Origin: RPQJ01 sp963846315
GTDB lineage: Bacteria > Pseudomonadota > Gammaproteobacteria > Steroidobacterales > Steroidobacteraceae
Reading direction: 5' to 3'
DNA: 64,000 bases
Assembly: GCA_963846315.1 (NCBI GenBank)
Contig: CAWJVM010000003.1
Location: 1 to 64,000, forward strand
The position numbers were made by a program, and so were the translations under genes. Below the pieces are notes generated by a model, which was given only the letters and a program-made list of their open reading frames with translations, made no database searches and was not told where the DNA came from. This document shows, one piece after another, positions 52,506-62,611 of this stretch. Each line of letters begins with the position of its first letter. Position 1 is the first letter of the stretch.

Positions 52506-55181
52506 TCAGCTTGCGCCAGCCGGGTCTTCCTTCGGGGGTACCGGCGAAAAGTAGCCGATCGCGAGCAGCAGCACGCCGACGCCAAGGAATGCCACGATCC
52601 GGCCGAGGCCGTGCAACCGCGACAGGTCGAACAAGAAGAGCTTCAGCACGACCACGCCGAGCAGCAGTGCACCGGCCATCCAGGCGAGGCGCTGCGCGCG
52701 CCGTGCGGCCTGGAACATGACCGTCACCGCGAGCGCGGACCAGAACACCGTCAGTGCGGTCTGGACTAGTTGTGAATGCCACATCTCCGGCGTGGCGAAC
52801 GGCGTGCCGGCCCAGTGGTGCAGTGCCCGCAGCAGCACCGCATTTGCAAGCACGAAGCCGGTCAGCCCGAGCACCATGGCGGCGCTCAGCCGCGTAGCCG
52901 GCAGGATCGAATCGATGCCCTGCGCCCGCATGGCCTGGTGCCATCGCCACAGGACCCACACTACGAACAAGCTCGTCGCCTCGAGCGGGTTCAGGAGCGG
53001 CACGTACACCGGCAGTGCGGTGCTGCCGTCGCTGAGCGCGTTGCCGAGGACCAGGCCGAACCAAAGAGCGACGACCAGCAACGGTGCGGTGTATCGCAGG
53101 TGCATCGAGCCATGCACCCCCAGCGGCCAGGACGACGTAGTCGACTGCGTGGTGAGCAGCAAGAGCACGAGCGCGGGCACCAGCAGCGTCACGACGATGT
53201 GCCACGTTGCAGCGTCGGCGAACACCTGATCGACCGCCCAGCGCGCCTCCAGCGTCACCAGCGCCGTGACGAACCACGTCGCGCCGACATGCAGAGCCGG
53301 GGCGAAGCGCCGCACCAGGTCGTCGTCTTCGTGGGCGTGCAGGAACCAGAACAACACGCCGACCGCCAACGGCCACGCTGCCACACCGCCGTGGGCGGCC
53401 GGATGCGCGGCACCGTAGATGGCGAGTTGGACGAAGGCAAGCGTGGCAAGTGCGGGCAGCAGCAGCAACGGCGGAACCTGCGCAATCTCCCAGTCGAACA
53501 GCCGCCGCAGTTGCACCGACAGCAATGCCGTGGTGGCGGCCAGCGCGATCAGCGCCGCCGGTATCAGTCGATACGAAACGAATTCCGCGATCTCGTGGGC
53601 ACCGCCTGCCACGAAGTACGCGCATCCGAGCAGGTAGAAGCCATTGGCGACGGACAGCGTCAGCGCACCGTGGCGCACGCGGTTGAGCTGGCATGCGACG
53701 ACCCCGGCCGCGAGCGCGAGCAGCAGGAATCCGAGATACGTGCTGTTCAACACCGGCGTCACTGCCGTGCCCGAATTCCAGTCCAGGAAAAACGCAACAG
53801 CGGCGAGACCCTGCAGGGCCATGCCAAACCACTGGCCGAGCCGCTGTCCCTGCCGAGTCGCGACCCAGACGATGGCCGCGCCTTCGATGGCCCACAACGC
53901 CGAAGTGGCGCGCGCGTCGAAGTACAGCGGGATCGCAAGCGTGCCGAAACAGGCGCCAATGCCGACGAATGCGTCGCCCAGCAGTCGCATGCTCGGTCGC
54001 ACGCTGCGATGGCGGAGCGCTGCAGCGAGCGCAAGGTACAGCACGCTGAACACGGCAGCAGCCCAGGCGAGCCCATGCTCGATGTCGCGCAGCAGCGGCT
54101 CGACCAGCCCGAACGCGACCAACGGCGTGCCGAAGACGACCGTGCCGTCGACGTAGTGCTTGAGTTCGATGGAGCGATGCCGCGCGTACAACACTGCGAT
54201 GCCGAGGTACTGGATGAAGTACACGGCCAGGAACGGTCCGGTGCTCCAGAGGTGCTCGGGGCGATAAGCCTTTGCGACCACGAGCAGTTGCAGCAGGAAC
54301 GTGAACGCGAAGCCGAGCAGGTTGAGCGGCCGCCAGGTTTTAGCGAACGCGAGGCCGAGCACGCCGAGGTTCAGCACGGCGAAGTATCCGAGCAGCAGCT
54401 GGACGTTGCCGCTGCCCGTCGACGCGAGGATGGGCGCAAGAAAGCCGCCCGCCGTCCCGAGCATGGCAAGTGCAAGGGCGTCCTGCCGCGAGGCGAGCGC
54501 ACCGGCGAAAGCGACGATCGCGAGCATCAGGCCGAAGGCGGCGGTGGGTGGCAACAGCCCGTACAGGCGAAATGCCGCGTAGATCGTGATGTAGACGATG
54601 CCGATGCCGCCGCCCTGCAGCGACAGCGCGTAGCCCGCTCTCCGCTCTCGCAGTCGCCAGCCGAGCAGCACCAGGCCGAGCCCGCCGAGCGCGGTGCCGG
54701 CCAGGCGGGCCCCGATCGGTAGCGTGTAGCGCTCGGCGACGAACTTGAGCAGGAAGGCGACGCCGAAGAACAGCACGATCACGCCCGTGCGCACGAGCGT
54801 GTTGCCACCCATGAACCATCGCATCCAGCCCGGCAGCCGGTTCGCGATGGGTGGTGCCGGAATGGGAGGCCACGGGCGGGCCGTTGGCAGTTGCCCGGCG
54901 GCGGATTGAGGAGCGGTCGTATCGGTTGCAGCTGCCGGCCTCGTCGCCAACGTCGGCGCCACACCGGCGACCGATGCCGAGCGGGCCACGGCCGGTTCCT
55001 GCGGCTCCTCGACTTGCGGCGCGAGCGATTGGCCTTCGAGTGACTTGACCCGGAGTCGCAGCTGCACGACCTCCGCCTTCAGTTGCCGCAGCTGCTGGTC
55101 GGCGTCGTACTGCCACCCACGTTGCCGATAAACGAGCGCGATCGCGCCCGCGACGACAGCCAGCAGCAGCAGTGACCCCAT
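52506..55181 (-). CDS. DUF2339 multi-helix membrane protein
   Basis: 891-aa protein with one N-terminal helix, a coiled-coil stretch (DADQQLRQLKAEVVQLRLRV), a proline/alanine-rich linker to about residue 115 and then some 25 hydrophobic helices. NRLPGWMRWFMGGNTLVRTGV and LSLQGGGIGIVYITIY match the DUF2339 family. Function unknown; large integral envelope proteins of this family are widespread in proteobacteria. It ends 60 bases from the convergent Rieske gene. Confidence 0.85.
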   Translation of the reverse strand: MGSLLLLAVVAGAIALVYRQRGWQYDADQQLRQLKAEVVQLRLRVKSLEGQSLAPQVEEPQEPAVARSASVAGVAPTLATRPAAATDTTAPQSAAGQLPTARPWPPIPAPPIANRLPGWMRWFMGGNTLVRTGVIVLFFGVAFLLKFVAERYTLPIGARLAGTALGGLGLVLLGWRLRERRAGYALSLQGGGIGIVYITIYAAFRLYGLLPPTAAFGLMLAIVAFAGALASRQDALALAMLGTAGGFLAPILASTGSGNVQLLLGYFAVLNLGVLGLAFAKTWRPLNLLGFAFTFLLQLLVVAKAYRPEHLWSTGPFLAVYFIQYLGIAVLYARHRSIELKHYVDGTVVFGTPLVAFGLVEPLLRDIEHGLAWAAAVFSVLYLALAAALRHRSVRPSMRLLGDAFVGIGACFGTLAIPLYFDARATSALWAIEGAAIVWVATRQGQRLGQWFGMALQGLAAVAFFLDWNSGTAVTPVLNSTYLGFLLLALAAGVVACQLNRVRHGALTLSVANGFYLLGCAYFVAGGAHEIAEFVSYRLIPAALIALAATTALLSVQLRRLFDWEIAQVPPLLLLPALATLAFVQLAIYGAAHPAAHGGVAAWPLAVGVLFWFLHAHEDDDLVRRFAPALHVGATWFVTALVTLEARWAVDQVFADAATWHIVVTLLVPALVLLLLTTQSTTSSWPLGVHGSMHLRYTAPLLVVALWFGLVLGNALSDGSTALPVYVPLLNPLEATSLFVVWVLWRWHQAMRAQGIDSILPATRLSAAMVLGLTGFVLANAVLLRALHHWAGTPFATPEMWHSQLVQTALTVFWSALAVTVMFQAARRAQRLAWMAGALLLGVVVLKLFLFDLSRLHGLGRIVAFLGVGVLLLAIGYFSPVPPKEDPAGAS

Positions 55182-55192
55182 ACAGGCTTGCC

Positions 55193-56706
55193 CTAACGCC
55201 GCAGCAACAGGCGCGCCGCGTTGCGGCCCGGCGTGCCACTGATGCCGCCGCCGCCATGCAGGCCCGAACCGCAGAGGTGGAGCCCGTCGATCGGCGTACG
55301 GTGATTCGACCAGCCCGGCAGCGGCCGCATGAAGAAGATCTGGTCGAGGATCAACTGGCCGTGATTGAGGTCACCTTCCGTCAGGCCCCACGACTGCTCG
55401 AGATCGACCGGCGTGACGGACTGCACGGCCTGCACCGACCCCTTGAACGAGGGGAAGTGCAACGCGAGTGTGTCGATGGCACGCCTTTCGAGTTCGGGCC
55501 GCATCGAATTCCAGTCGGCATTGCGCAACGCATACGTTGCGAACTGGAAGTGAATCGCCACGTCGGTGCCCGACGTCGTCACTTCCAGGTAGGGGTGCTG
55601 CGACACCTCGCCGTACTTCGTCGAGTCGTAAGCGCGTTCCAGGTACTTGAGCGTCGGCGCGATCGCGACCGCGTGCCGGCGGGCAATCCATGGCGGCCGT
55701 CCGTCTGCACGAACAGCTTCGCCACCGAGCCGCGCATGCGGATCGACTGCGTCTGCCAGACGAACTCGGGCGGCAATTCCGGCGCGCCCACCAGGCCGAG
55801 CAGCGTGCGGCGCGGATCGGCTGACGATACCACGGTCGCGGCCTTGATCTCCTCGCCGGTGGCGAGACGAACGCCGAGCACGCGCTGGTGTTCGACGAGG
55901 ATCTGCGCGACATCGGCGTCCGTGCGGACTTCGCCGCCATTCGTACGCACGGCGTTGAGCAGCGCATCCGTCACGGACTGCGTGCCGCCGGGCGCCGTGC
56001 GATGCGCCAGGCCGCCCCGATTCAGCCAGTTGTGGATCAGAGTGAAACCTGTGCCTGCGGACATCGAACCCAGGGTCACGCCATGGATCGCGACACCGGC
56101 GAGTGCGGCATTGAGCGCTTCGGACTCGAACCATTCCTCGGTGAACTCGACGGCCGACATCGACAGGCTGCGCATGACGCGGAACATGTCCTTGCCGCCC
56201 ATGCGCCGCAGCTTCAATGCAAGTGAGGCGAGCGGCAGGGCGTCCGAGCTCAGGCCGATTTTCGGCAACCGTGGCATCGTCGTCGCATACGCCGTGTCCA
56301 GGAACGCGGACGCCCGGTTCATGAACGCAACGAACTCGGGCCAGCGCTCGGCATCTCGCGGCGAGAGCCGGCGGATCTCCTCGAGGGTCGCCGCATCGCT
56401 GGCACTGGACACCAGTCGCAGCGACCCCCCGTCCGGCAGCGCCGAAACGTAGCCCGGATCGACGGTGCTCGTCTCGAGTCCGTGCCGGACGAGATCGAGT
56501 TCCTGCACGATCGCCGGGCGCAGCTGGCCCGCGGGATGCAGACCCGGCACGACGGCGCCCGACGCCAGCGTGGCACCCGCCAGCTGCCCGCCGGCGGTAT
56601 CGCGCTGTTCGAGCACGAGCACTTTCCTGCCCGCCTTGGCGAGGTAGGCAGCAGCGACCAGGCCGTTGTGGCCCGCACCGACGATCAGGATGTCCGGGTT
56701 CGTCAT
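55193..56706 (-). pseudogene. FAD oxidoreductase (phytoene-desaturase-like), frameshifted as given
   Basis: Paralogue of the next gene upstream. ATG 56706 opens with the FAD fold LIVGAGHNGLVAAAYLAKAG. The frame is clean to VQTDGRHGLPAGT; the continuation AVAIAPTLKYLERAYDSTKYG and the C-terminal GLHGGGGISGTPGRNAA are in another frame. One missing base around 55671-55680 would restore about 504 aa. Such enzymes oxidise or isomerise C-C or C-N bonds of hydrophobic substrates. Only seven bases separate the two paralogues, so they probably act together. Confidence 0.82.
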
Positions 56707-56713
56707 CGTGCGC

Positions 56714-58297
56714 CTACTGCCAGTCCTTGAGAATCTCGGTGGCGGCCATCTTGCCGGCCGCGCCCATCACGCCGCCGCCCGGATGCGCGCCCGCGGCGCC
56801 GAAGTAGTACCCCGCCAGCGGGGTGCGGAAATCGGCCCATTGCGGGGCAGGGCGCATGAAGAACAGCTGGTGCAGCAGCAGTTCGCCGTGGAAGATGTTG
56901 CCGCCCGTGATGCCGGCGATGCGCTCGATGTCCTGCGGGGTGATCACCTGCTTGCCGACGATCACCTGGCGGATGTTCGGTGCGTACTTCTCGATCGTCG
57001 AGATCACCGTCTCGCCGAACGCTTCCTTCTTCGCGTCGTCCCAGCCGCCCTCGACGTCGTACGGCGCGTACTGCACGAAGCAGGACATCACGTGGTGTCC
57101 CGGTGGCGCCATGTCACGGTCGATCATCGACGGAAAGATGATGTCCATGTACGGCTGGCGCGAAAAGTTGCCGTACTTGGCGTCGTCATACGCGCGTTCG
57201 ACGTATTCGATGCTCGGGCTGATCGAAATCGCGCCACGGTGCAGCGGGCCCTCGCCCGGCAGGCAGGCGAAGTCCGGCAGGCCGGAGAGCGCGACGTTGA
57301 CCTTGCCCGACGAGCCGCGGACGCGGAAGTTGCGGATCGCCTGCACGAACTCGTCCGGAAAATGCTGCTGGTCGACGAACTGCAGGAAGCTGCGTTTCGG
57401 ATCCGCGGCCGACATCACGACCTTGGCCGTGATCTCGTCACCGTTCGCGAGCGCGACGCCGGTCGCGCGACCGCCACGGACGATCACCTTGTCCACTGCC
57501 GCGCTGGTGCGGATCTCGACGCCGAGCGCCCGCGCCGAAGACGCTATCGCCGCCGTCACGCCGCCGGTGCCGTTCTTGGCGAAACCCCAGGCACGGAAGG
57601 CGCCGTCGATCTCGCCCATGTAGTGGTGCAGCAGTACGTAGGCCGTGCCGGGCGACCGCGGGCCGAGGTAGGTGCCGATGATGCCGCTCGCGGCCTTGGT
57701 GCCCTTGAGCGGGTCGAGCTCGAACCATTCCTCGAGCAGGTCCGCGGACGACTGCGTGACGAGCTTCGCAATGCGGTAGATCTCGTGCTCGCTGAGACTG
57801 CGGGCGTATTGCCCGAGCTTGAGCAGGCCCTTCATGTCGCGCCAGCTCAGTGACGACGGGTCCGGGGGCACCAGGCCGATGATCGGCTTGATCGCCTTCG
57901 CCGCGCGCGCCATCACGCGCGAATACTCGTCGTAGGCTTCGGCGTCCCTGGGCGAGTGACGGTAGATCTCCCGTCGGGTCAGGTCGTGATCGTCCCAGCC
58001 CGCGAGGTAGTCGCCGTTGTCGAGCGGCGTGACCGTGCTCGGCAGCGGCAGGATCTTCAGCCCGTGCCGCGGCAGTTCGAGGTCGCGGATGATCTCGGGC
58101 CGCAGCAGGCTCACCACGTAGGAAAATTCGCTGAAGCGGTAGCCCGGGAAGATCTCTTCGGTGACGGCAGCGCCGCCCACGATTTCACGCCGCTCGAGCA
58201 CGACGACTTTCTTGCCGGCGCGCGCGAGGTACGCAGCCGCAATCATGCCGTTGTGGCCGGCGCCGATGACAATTGCATCAAACGTATTGGTGGCCAC
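56714..58297 (-). CDS. NAD(P)/FAD-dependent oxidoreductase (phytoene-desaturase-like)
   Basis: About 527-aa flavoprotein. The dinucleotide fold is IVIGAGHNGMIAAAYLARAG, and the C-terminal FAD motif GAAGAHPGGGVMGAAGKMAA is intact. It belongs to the phytoene desaturase / amine-oxidase-like clan, in the BCO/PDH branch found outside carotenoid clusters; no carotenoid genes are near. I take GTG 58297 as the start, just after the GcvT-like stop; GTG 58318 would overlap that gene by 16 bases. Confidence 0.87.
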   Translation of the reverse strand: MATNTFDAIVIGAGHNGMIAAAYLARAGKKVVVLERREIVGGAAVTEEIFPGYRFSEFSYVVSLLRPEIIRDLELPRHGLKILPLPSTVTPLDNGDYLAGWDDHDLTRREIYRHSPRDAEAYDEYSRVMARAAKAIKPIIGLVPPDPSSLSWRDMKGLLKLGQYARSLSEHEIYRIAKLVTQSSADLLEEWFELDPLKGTKAASGIIGTYLGPRSPGTAYVLLHHYMGEIDGAFRAWGFAKNGTGGVTAAIASSARALGVEIRTSAAVDKVIVRGGRATGVALANGDEITAKVVMSAADPKRSFLQFVDQQHFPDEFVQAIRNFRVRGSSGKVNVALSGLPDFACLPGEGPLHRGAISISPSIEYVERAYDDAKYGNFSRQPYMDIIFPSMIDRDMAPPGHHVMSCFVQYAPYDVEGGWDDAKKEAFGETVISTIEKYAPNIRQVIVGKQVITPQDIERIAGITGGNIFHGELLLHQLFFMRPAPQWADFRTPLAGYYFGAAGAHPGGGVMGAAGKMAATEILKDWQ

Positions 58298-58302
58298 GAC
58301 GG

Positions 58303-59529
58303 TTACTTCTTTTTCCACTCGGGGTCGTAGAACGGCAGCGTGACGACCTTTGCCGGCGACTTGCGGCGGTGATGTTCCACGGTGACCTCGATCTCGACCT
58401 GCGTGCCCGGCGCGTAGAACGGCTGCTGCAGGTGCACCAGTGCAATGTACTTCTTCAACACCGGCGACCAGGTGCTGGTCGAGGCGTAGCCGACCTGCCG
58501 CGGGCCGGTGTAGATGGGAATGCTGCCGCGCACGGCCGAGGCCGGAACCTGCGGCGGCATGCCCACCGCGGCGTATTCACGCTCGAGCCCTTCCCAGTCG
58601 ATCTCGAGGCCGACCATCTTCCACGACGAACCCTCGCGGTGCTCGCGCTCGAGCGCGCGGCGCCCGACGAAGTAACCCTGCTTGTCGAGGTTCACGGTCC
58701 AGCCGAGTCCCATTTCATAGGGTGACGAGCGCTGGCCCGCGATCCAGGCCTGGCTCGCGGGCGTGTAGTCGACGTCGAGCATGAATAAGCCCGCTTCGAC
58801 GCGCGCCATGTCCATCGCGAGGATGCCGGTGGGCGTGATGCCGTAATCGTGGCCAGCCGCCAGCAGGGCGTCCCAGACCACGAGGGCGTCGGCCGCATCC
58901 ATCCAGATCTCGTAACCGAGATCGCCCGTGTAACCCGTGCGTGAGACCGACACCGGCTTGCCGGCGATGGAATTGAAGGCCATGCGGAAATACTTGAGCG
59001 GATCGACCGGTTGTTCGCACGCGAGATTCAGGATCGTGCGCGACTTTGGTCCCTGCAGGCTGAGCGCCGCCATCGGCTCGGTCAGTTCGCTGATCTGCAC
59101 CTGCATGCCGACCGCGTTCATCGACAGCCATCGGTATTGCGGCTCGGCGGCGGTCAGGCGGAAGTGCTGCTCGCCGATGCGGGTCACGGTGCCGTCGTCC
59201 AGCAGCTTGCCGTCGTCGTCGCACCAGCCGGTGTAATAGACCTGCCCGACCTGCATCTTGTGGATGTCGCGTGGCGTCAGGCGGTGCAGCAGGCGCGCGG
59301 CATCGCGACCCGTGATCTGGTACTTGATCAGTGGCGAGATATCGATCAGCGCTGCGTGGTTGCGGATCGCCCAGTATTCGCGCTCGAGGCCGAGGTCGTA
59401 CGAGCCGACGGCGAGGCAGCCGCCCCAGCGCCGCCAGTTGTGCGGCAGGCACAGCGCGGATGTGCGGGCGTGGAATGGCGTCCGGCGCAGCTGGTACAGC
59501 GGATGGTGAACGGCGGAAAGTTCAGGCAC
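58303..59529 (-). CDS. Aminomethyltransferase family protein (GcvT/DmdA/LigM-like)
   Basis: 408-aa folate-dependent methyl or aminomethyl transferase of the glycine-cleavage T fold. Seen: DISPLIKYQITGRDAARLL, LSLQGPKSRTIL, GYTGDLGYEIW with GILAMDMARVEAG, and a C-terminal barrel domain. The rest of the glycine cleavage system is absent nearby. The pairing with FAD oxidoreductases resembles catabolic demethylases such as DmdA or LigM more than glycine cleavage. The start is GTG 59529 with GGAG six bases upstream. Confidence 0.87.
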   Translation of the reverse strand: MPELSAVHHPLYQLRRTPFHARTSALCLPHNWRRWGGCLAVGSYDLGLEREYWAIRNHAALIDISPLIKYQITGRDAARLLHRLTPRDIHKMQVGQVYYTGWCDDDGKLLDDGTVTRIGEQHFRLTAAEPQYRWLSMNAVGMQVQISELTEPMAALSLQGPKSRTILNLACEQPVDPLKYFRMAFNSIAGKPVSVSRTGYTGDLGYEIWMDAADALVVWDALLAAGHDYGITPTGILAMDMARVEAGLFMLDVDYTPASQAWIAGQRSSPYEMGLGWTVNLDKQGYFVGRRALEREHREGSSWKMVGLEIDWEGLEREYAAVGMPPQVPASAVRGSIPIYTGPRQVGYASTSTWSPVLKKYIALVHLQQPFYAPGTQVEIEVTVEHHRRKSPAKVVTLPFYDPEWKKK

Positions 59530-59710
59530 GAGACGCTCCCGGCGCACTCCGTCTCCTGGCGCAGGGGATCCGGCGCCGACCCGGGCACTGTCGGAGCGAG
59601 TCCGGGCCGGGCGCGCCAATATGCCGCACTGGCCCGTTTCGAACCAGTCTTGCGCCCGGTGCGGGTTTGGTGGCTGCGGCGAGTGCCGAACCGGTGCAAC
59701 CGGCCCGGGA

Positions 59711-60376
59711 TCAGCGGCGGTCGCGGATGTCGATGAAAGTCAGGAACTCATTGCGGGTGCGGGCGTCGGTCCGGAACGAGCCCAGCATCTTGGAGGTGAT
59801 CATCGACACGCCGCGCTTGTGGATGCCGCGCGTGGTCATGCACTCGTGGGCGGCTTCGATGACCACGCCCACGCCCGCGGGCTGCAGCACGTCGTTGATG
59901 CAACGGGCGATCTCGGCCGTCATCTTTTCCTGCACCTGGAAACGGCGCGCAAAGACGTCGACCACGCGGGCCAGCTTGCTGATGCCGACGACCTTGCCGG
60001 TGGGCAGGTATCCCACGTGGGCACGGCCGATGATCGGGGCCATGTGGTGTTCGCAATGCGATTCGAACTCGATGTCGCGCAGGACGACCATCTCGTCGTA
60101 GCCGCCGGTTTCCTCGAACGTGCGGCGCAGGTAGTCGCGCGGGTCGATTCCGTAACCCGAAAACCAGTCCGTGTAGGCATCGACGACGCGTTGCGGGGTG
60201 TCGAGCAGGCCTTCGCGCCTGGGATCTTCGCCGGCCCAGCGCAGCAGCGTGCGCACCGCTTCTTCGGCCGTATCGCGGCGGACCGAGTTGCGCACCATCA
60301 CGGCGGCATCGCTTTTACTGGTCTTTTCCATGCTGGGCTTGTTTCGGCGGGGCTTCGATTTCGGATGCATGGCCAT
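59711..60376 (-). CDS. folE: GTP cyclohydrolase I
   Basis: 221-aa enzyme converting GTP to 7,8-dihydroneopterin triphosphate, the first step to folate. The zinc ligands C108, H111 and C179 match E. coli C110, H113 and C181 with constant offset 2; the catalytic ESHCEHHMAPIIGRAHVGY and HECMTTRGIHKRG segments are intact. ATG 60376 is preceded by GGAG. It lies upstream of the folate-dependent GcvT-like gene, 181 bases apart, and two bases after the rhomboid. Confidence 0.96.
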   Translation of the reverse strand: MAMHPKSKPRRNKPSMEKTSKSDAAVMVRNSVRRDTAEEAVRTLLRWAGEDPRREGLLDTPQRVVDAYTDWFSGYGIDPRDYLRRTFEETGGYDEMVVLRDIEFESHCEHHMAPIIGRAHVGYLPTGKVVGISKLARVVDVFARRFQVQEKMTAEIARCINDVLQPAGVGVVIEAAHECMTTRGIHKRGVSMITSKMLGSFRTDARTRNEFLTFIDIRDRR

Positions 60377-60377
60377 G

Positions 60378-61001
60378 TCACTCTCCTGAGCCGCGCGGCT
60401 GGGACTGGCTGCGCCAGCGCAGCAGCAGCACGAAACCCGCCACCATGCCGCCGAGGTGCGCGAAATGCGCCACGCCTTGCCCTGAGCCGGTGACGCCGAG
60501 GTACAGCTCGAGCAAGCCATAGAGTGTAACGAACAGCCACGCCGGCATCGGAATCGGCGGGAACATCAGCATGATGCGCCGCTGTGGATAGGCCATGCCG
60601 AACGCCAGCAGCAGGCCGAACACTCCGCCGGACGCGCCCACCGTGGGAATGGGCGCCATTTCCATCTGGCTGATCACCAGCAACTGCGCCACTGCTGCGC
60701 CCACCACGCAGACGAGGTAATAGGTGACGTAGCGCCGGGTGCCGAGCAGGCGCTCGATTTCACCGCCGAACATGTACAGGGCGAACATGTTGAAGAACAG
60801 GTGGGTGAAGCCGCCGTGCAGGAAGCCGTAGGTCAGCAGCTGCCACACCTGGAACGACGGAGCGCCGGGGTACTGGGCCGAGGCGGGCGGCCAGAGGGCG
60901 AAGGGCCGCAGCAACAGGTCGCCGGTGAGGTACTGCGCCGCGAAAACGGCGATATTGATGAACAGGAAGGCCCGCGTGGCGGGCGGCATCGAAGCACGCA
61001 T
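60378..61001 (-). CDS. Rhomboid-family intramembrane serine protease (compact)
   Basis: 207-aa six-helix rhomboid. The catalytic serine is in VGASGGVFGLL and the histidine in AHFAHLGGMVAG. The FLHGGFTHLFFNMFALYMFG segment carries the conserved H-x3-N oxyanion residues. No cytoplasmic domain is present. ATG 61001 leads into the first helix after ten residues. It overlaps no neighbour and is divergent from the TAP-like hydrolase. Confidence 0.93.
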   Translation of the reverse strand: MRASMPPATRAFLFINIAVFAAQYLTGDLLLRPFALWPPASAQYPGAPSFQVWQLLTYGFLHGGFTHLFFNMFALYMFGGEIERLLGTRRYVTYYLVCVVGAAVAQLLVISQMEMAPIPTVGASGGVFGLLLAFGMAYPQRRIMLMFPPIPMPAWLFVTLYGLLELYLGVTGSGQGVAHFAHLGGMVAGFVLLLRWRSQSQPRGSGE

Positions 61002-61082
61002 GGGTGCATCCTAGCCGAATCGTGTGGCGAAGACTCCCGGCGCCGTGTACGTTGCGCGGCGTCACGGAGCGACAGGTCCCTC

Positions 61083-62601
61083 ATGCCTCCATTGCAGCCC
61101 ATCCGTTGCGTCTTCGGCACCCTCCTGGCCGCCCTGGTGCTTGTGGCTGGGGCGGCAGCCCGGGCGGAGGTGCCACCCCCGCCGGTCAGCGTGTCCTACG
61201 GCAGCCTGGCTTTCACGCCCTGCACGCTGGCGCAGGCCGGGCAGGCGCAAACCGTGCCCGCGCGCTGCGCCACCCTGCGGGTACCGGAGGATCGTTCCAT
61301 CGAGAACGGTCGCACGATCGAACTCGCGCTCGCCTGGGTGCCGAGTACCGCGAAGTCACCGGCCAAGGACCCTGTCGTCATGCTGGCCGGCGGCCCGGGC
61401 CAGTCGGCCCTCGAAGCCTTTCCCACCGTTTATCCGGCGTTTCGCGACATCCTGCGCCAGCGTCACGTGCTGCTCGTGGACCAGCGCGGCGCCGGCAAGT
61501 CGAACCCGTTGAAGTGCCCCGAGACACTGAACGACGAGGCGTTGCAGCAACTCGACTCGGCGGGCGTCGACGAAGCGCGCCGGCTGACGGCGGCCTGCCT
61601 GCAGGAGCTCGGCCCGCACGTCGACGCTCGCGCCTATACGACCAGTGCGTTCATCGACGATCTCGAAGACGTGCGCCGCGCGCTGGGCATCGCCAGGTTC
61701 AACCTGGTGGGAGCCTCGTACGGTACGCGCGTGGCGCTCGAATACCTGCGCCGCCATCCGTCGTCGACACGGACGGTCGTGCTCGACTCCGTCGTGCCGC
61801 CGAGCCTGTTCCTCGGCAACGAGCACGCGAAGAATCTCGAGGCGGCCGTCGACGCGCAGTTCGCGCGCTGCGCCGCGGACGCCGAATGCACGAAGCGCTT
61901 CGGTTCGCCACGGCAAGCGTCTCGACGAGCTGCGGCAGCACTTGCGCGAGCATCCGCAGACAGTGACGTATCGCGATCCGCTCACGAACGAACAGCGCCA
62001 GGACGTGTTCAACGACGTCTCGCTCGCCTCGGTGGTGCGCTTCTATTCCTATGCGCCACAGTTGTTCGGCATGCTGCCGATGCTGCTCGCCGAGGCCGCC
62101 AACGGCCAGTTCGAAAACCTGATGGCCCAGTCACGCATGATGGAGCAGCTGATCGGCGAACAGATCTACGTGCCGCTGCAGTTGTCCGTCATGTGCGCCG
62201 AGGACGCGCCGGGGATGCGGCCTGATCCGGCCGACGCCGGGACCCTGCTGGGCACGGAATTCGTCGACTACACGCTGGCGCAATGTGCCGCGTGGCCACG
62301 GGGAGCGATGCCGAAGGATTTCCATGCGGTCGTGAAGTCCGACCGGCCGGTGCTGTTGCTGTCCGGCGAGCTGGACCCGGTCACGCCACCCCGGTACGGC
62401 GAGGAAGTCCAGCGCACGCTGCCTAACTCGAGACACCTCGTGTTCCGCGGCCAGGGCCACAGCGTGATGGGGGTGGGTTGCGGGCCGCGGCTCATCGCCG
62501 AGTTCATCGCTGCCGCCGATGCGAAGACGCTCGATGCCACCTGCCTGGACCAGTTGCAGTATTCCCCGCCGTTCGGGGGTTCGTTCGGCTGGGATCCGTG
62601 A
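61083..62601 (+). pseudogene. Secreted alpha/beta hydrolase, S33/TAP-like, frameshifted as given
   Basis: Exported proline-iminopeptidase-like hydrolase. ATG 61083 starts a signal peptide (CVFGTLLAALVLVAGAAARA). AGGPGQSALE and the nucleophile GASYGTR are in frame up to ECTKRFG. The rest (RHGKRLDELRQHL; LLLSGELDPVTPP with the Asp; GQGHSVMG with the His; TAP-like C-terminus) is one base out. Removing one T at 61914-61915 restores a 505-aa protein. Likely an intact gene with a base error. Confidence 0.87.
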
Positions 62602-62611
62602 GCGTGCACGC

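Noticed and set aside
52454..52520. Repeated CAGCTTGCGC near 52457 and 52507
   Set aside because: Two short copies only, one inside the DUF2339 coding end; probably chance in GC-rich DNA.
59600..59710. Possible tRNA: TTCGAA-type loop near 59632-59646 in the gap before folE's end
   Set aside because: The flanking bases do not form a T-stem, and no acceptor or anticodon arm can be drawn on either strand.
59530..59710. Glycine riboswitch in front of the GcvT-like gene
   Set aside because: The leader is long enough, but I cannot find the conserved glycine-aptamer cores; the gene is also probably not a glycine-cleavage protein.
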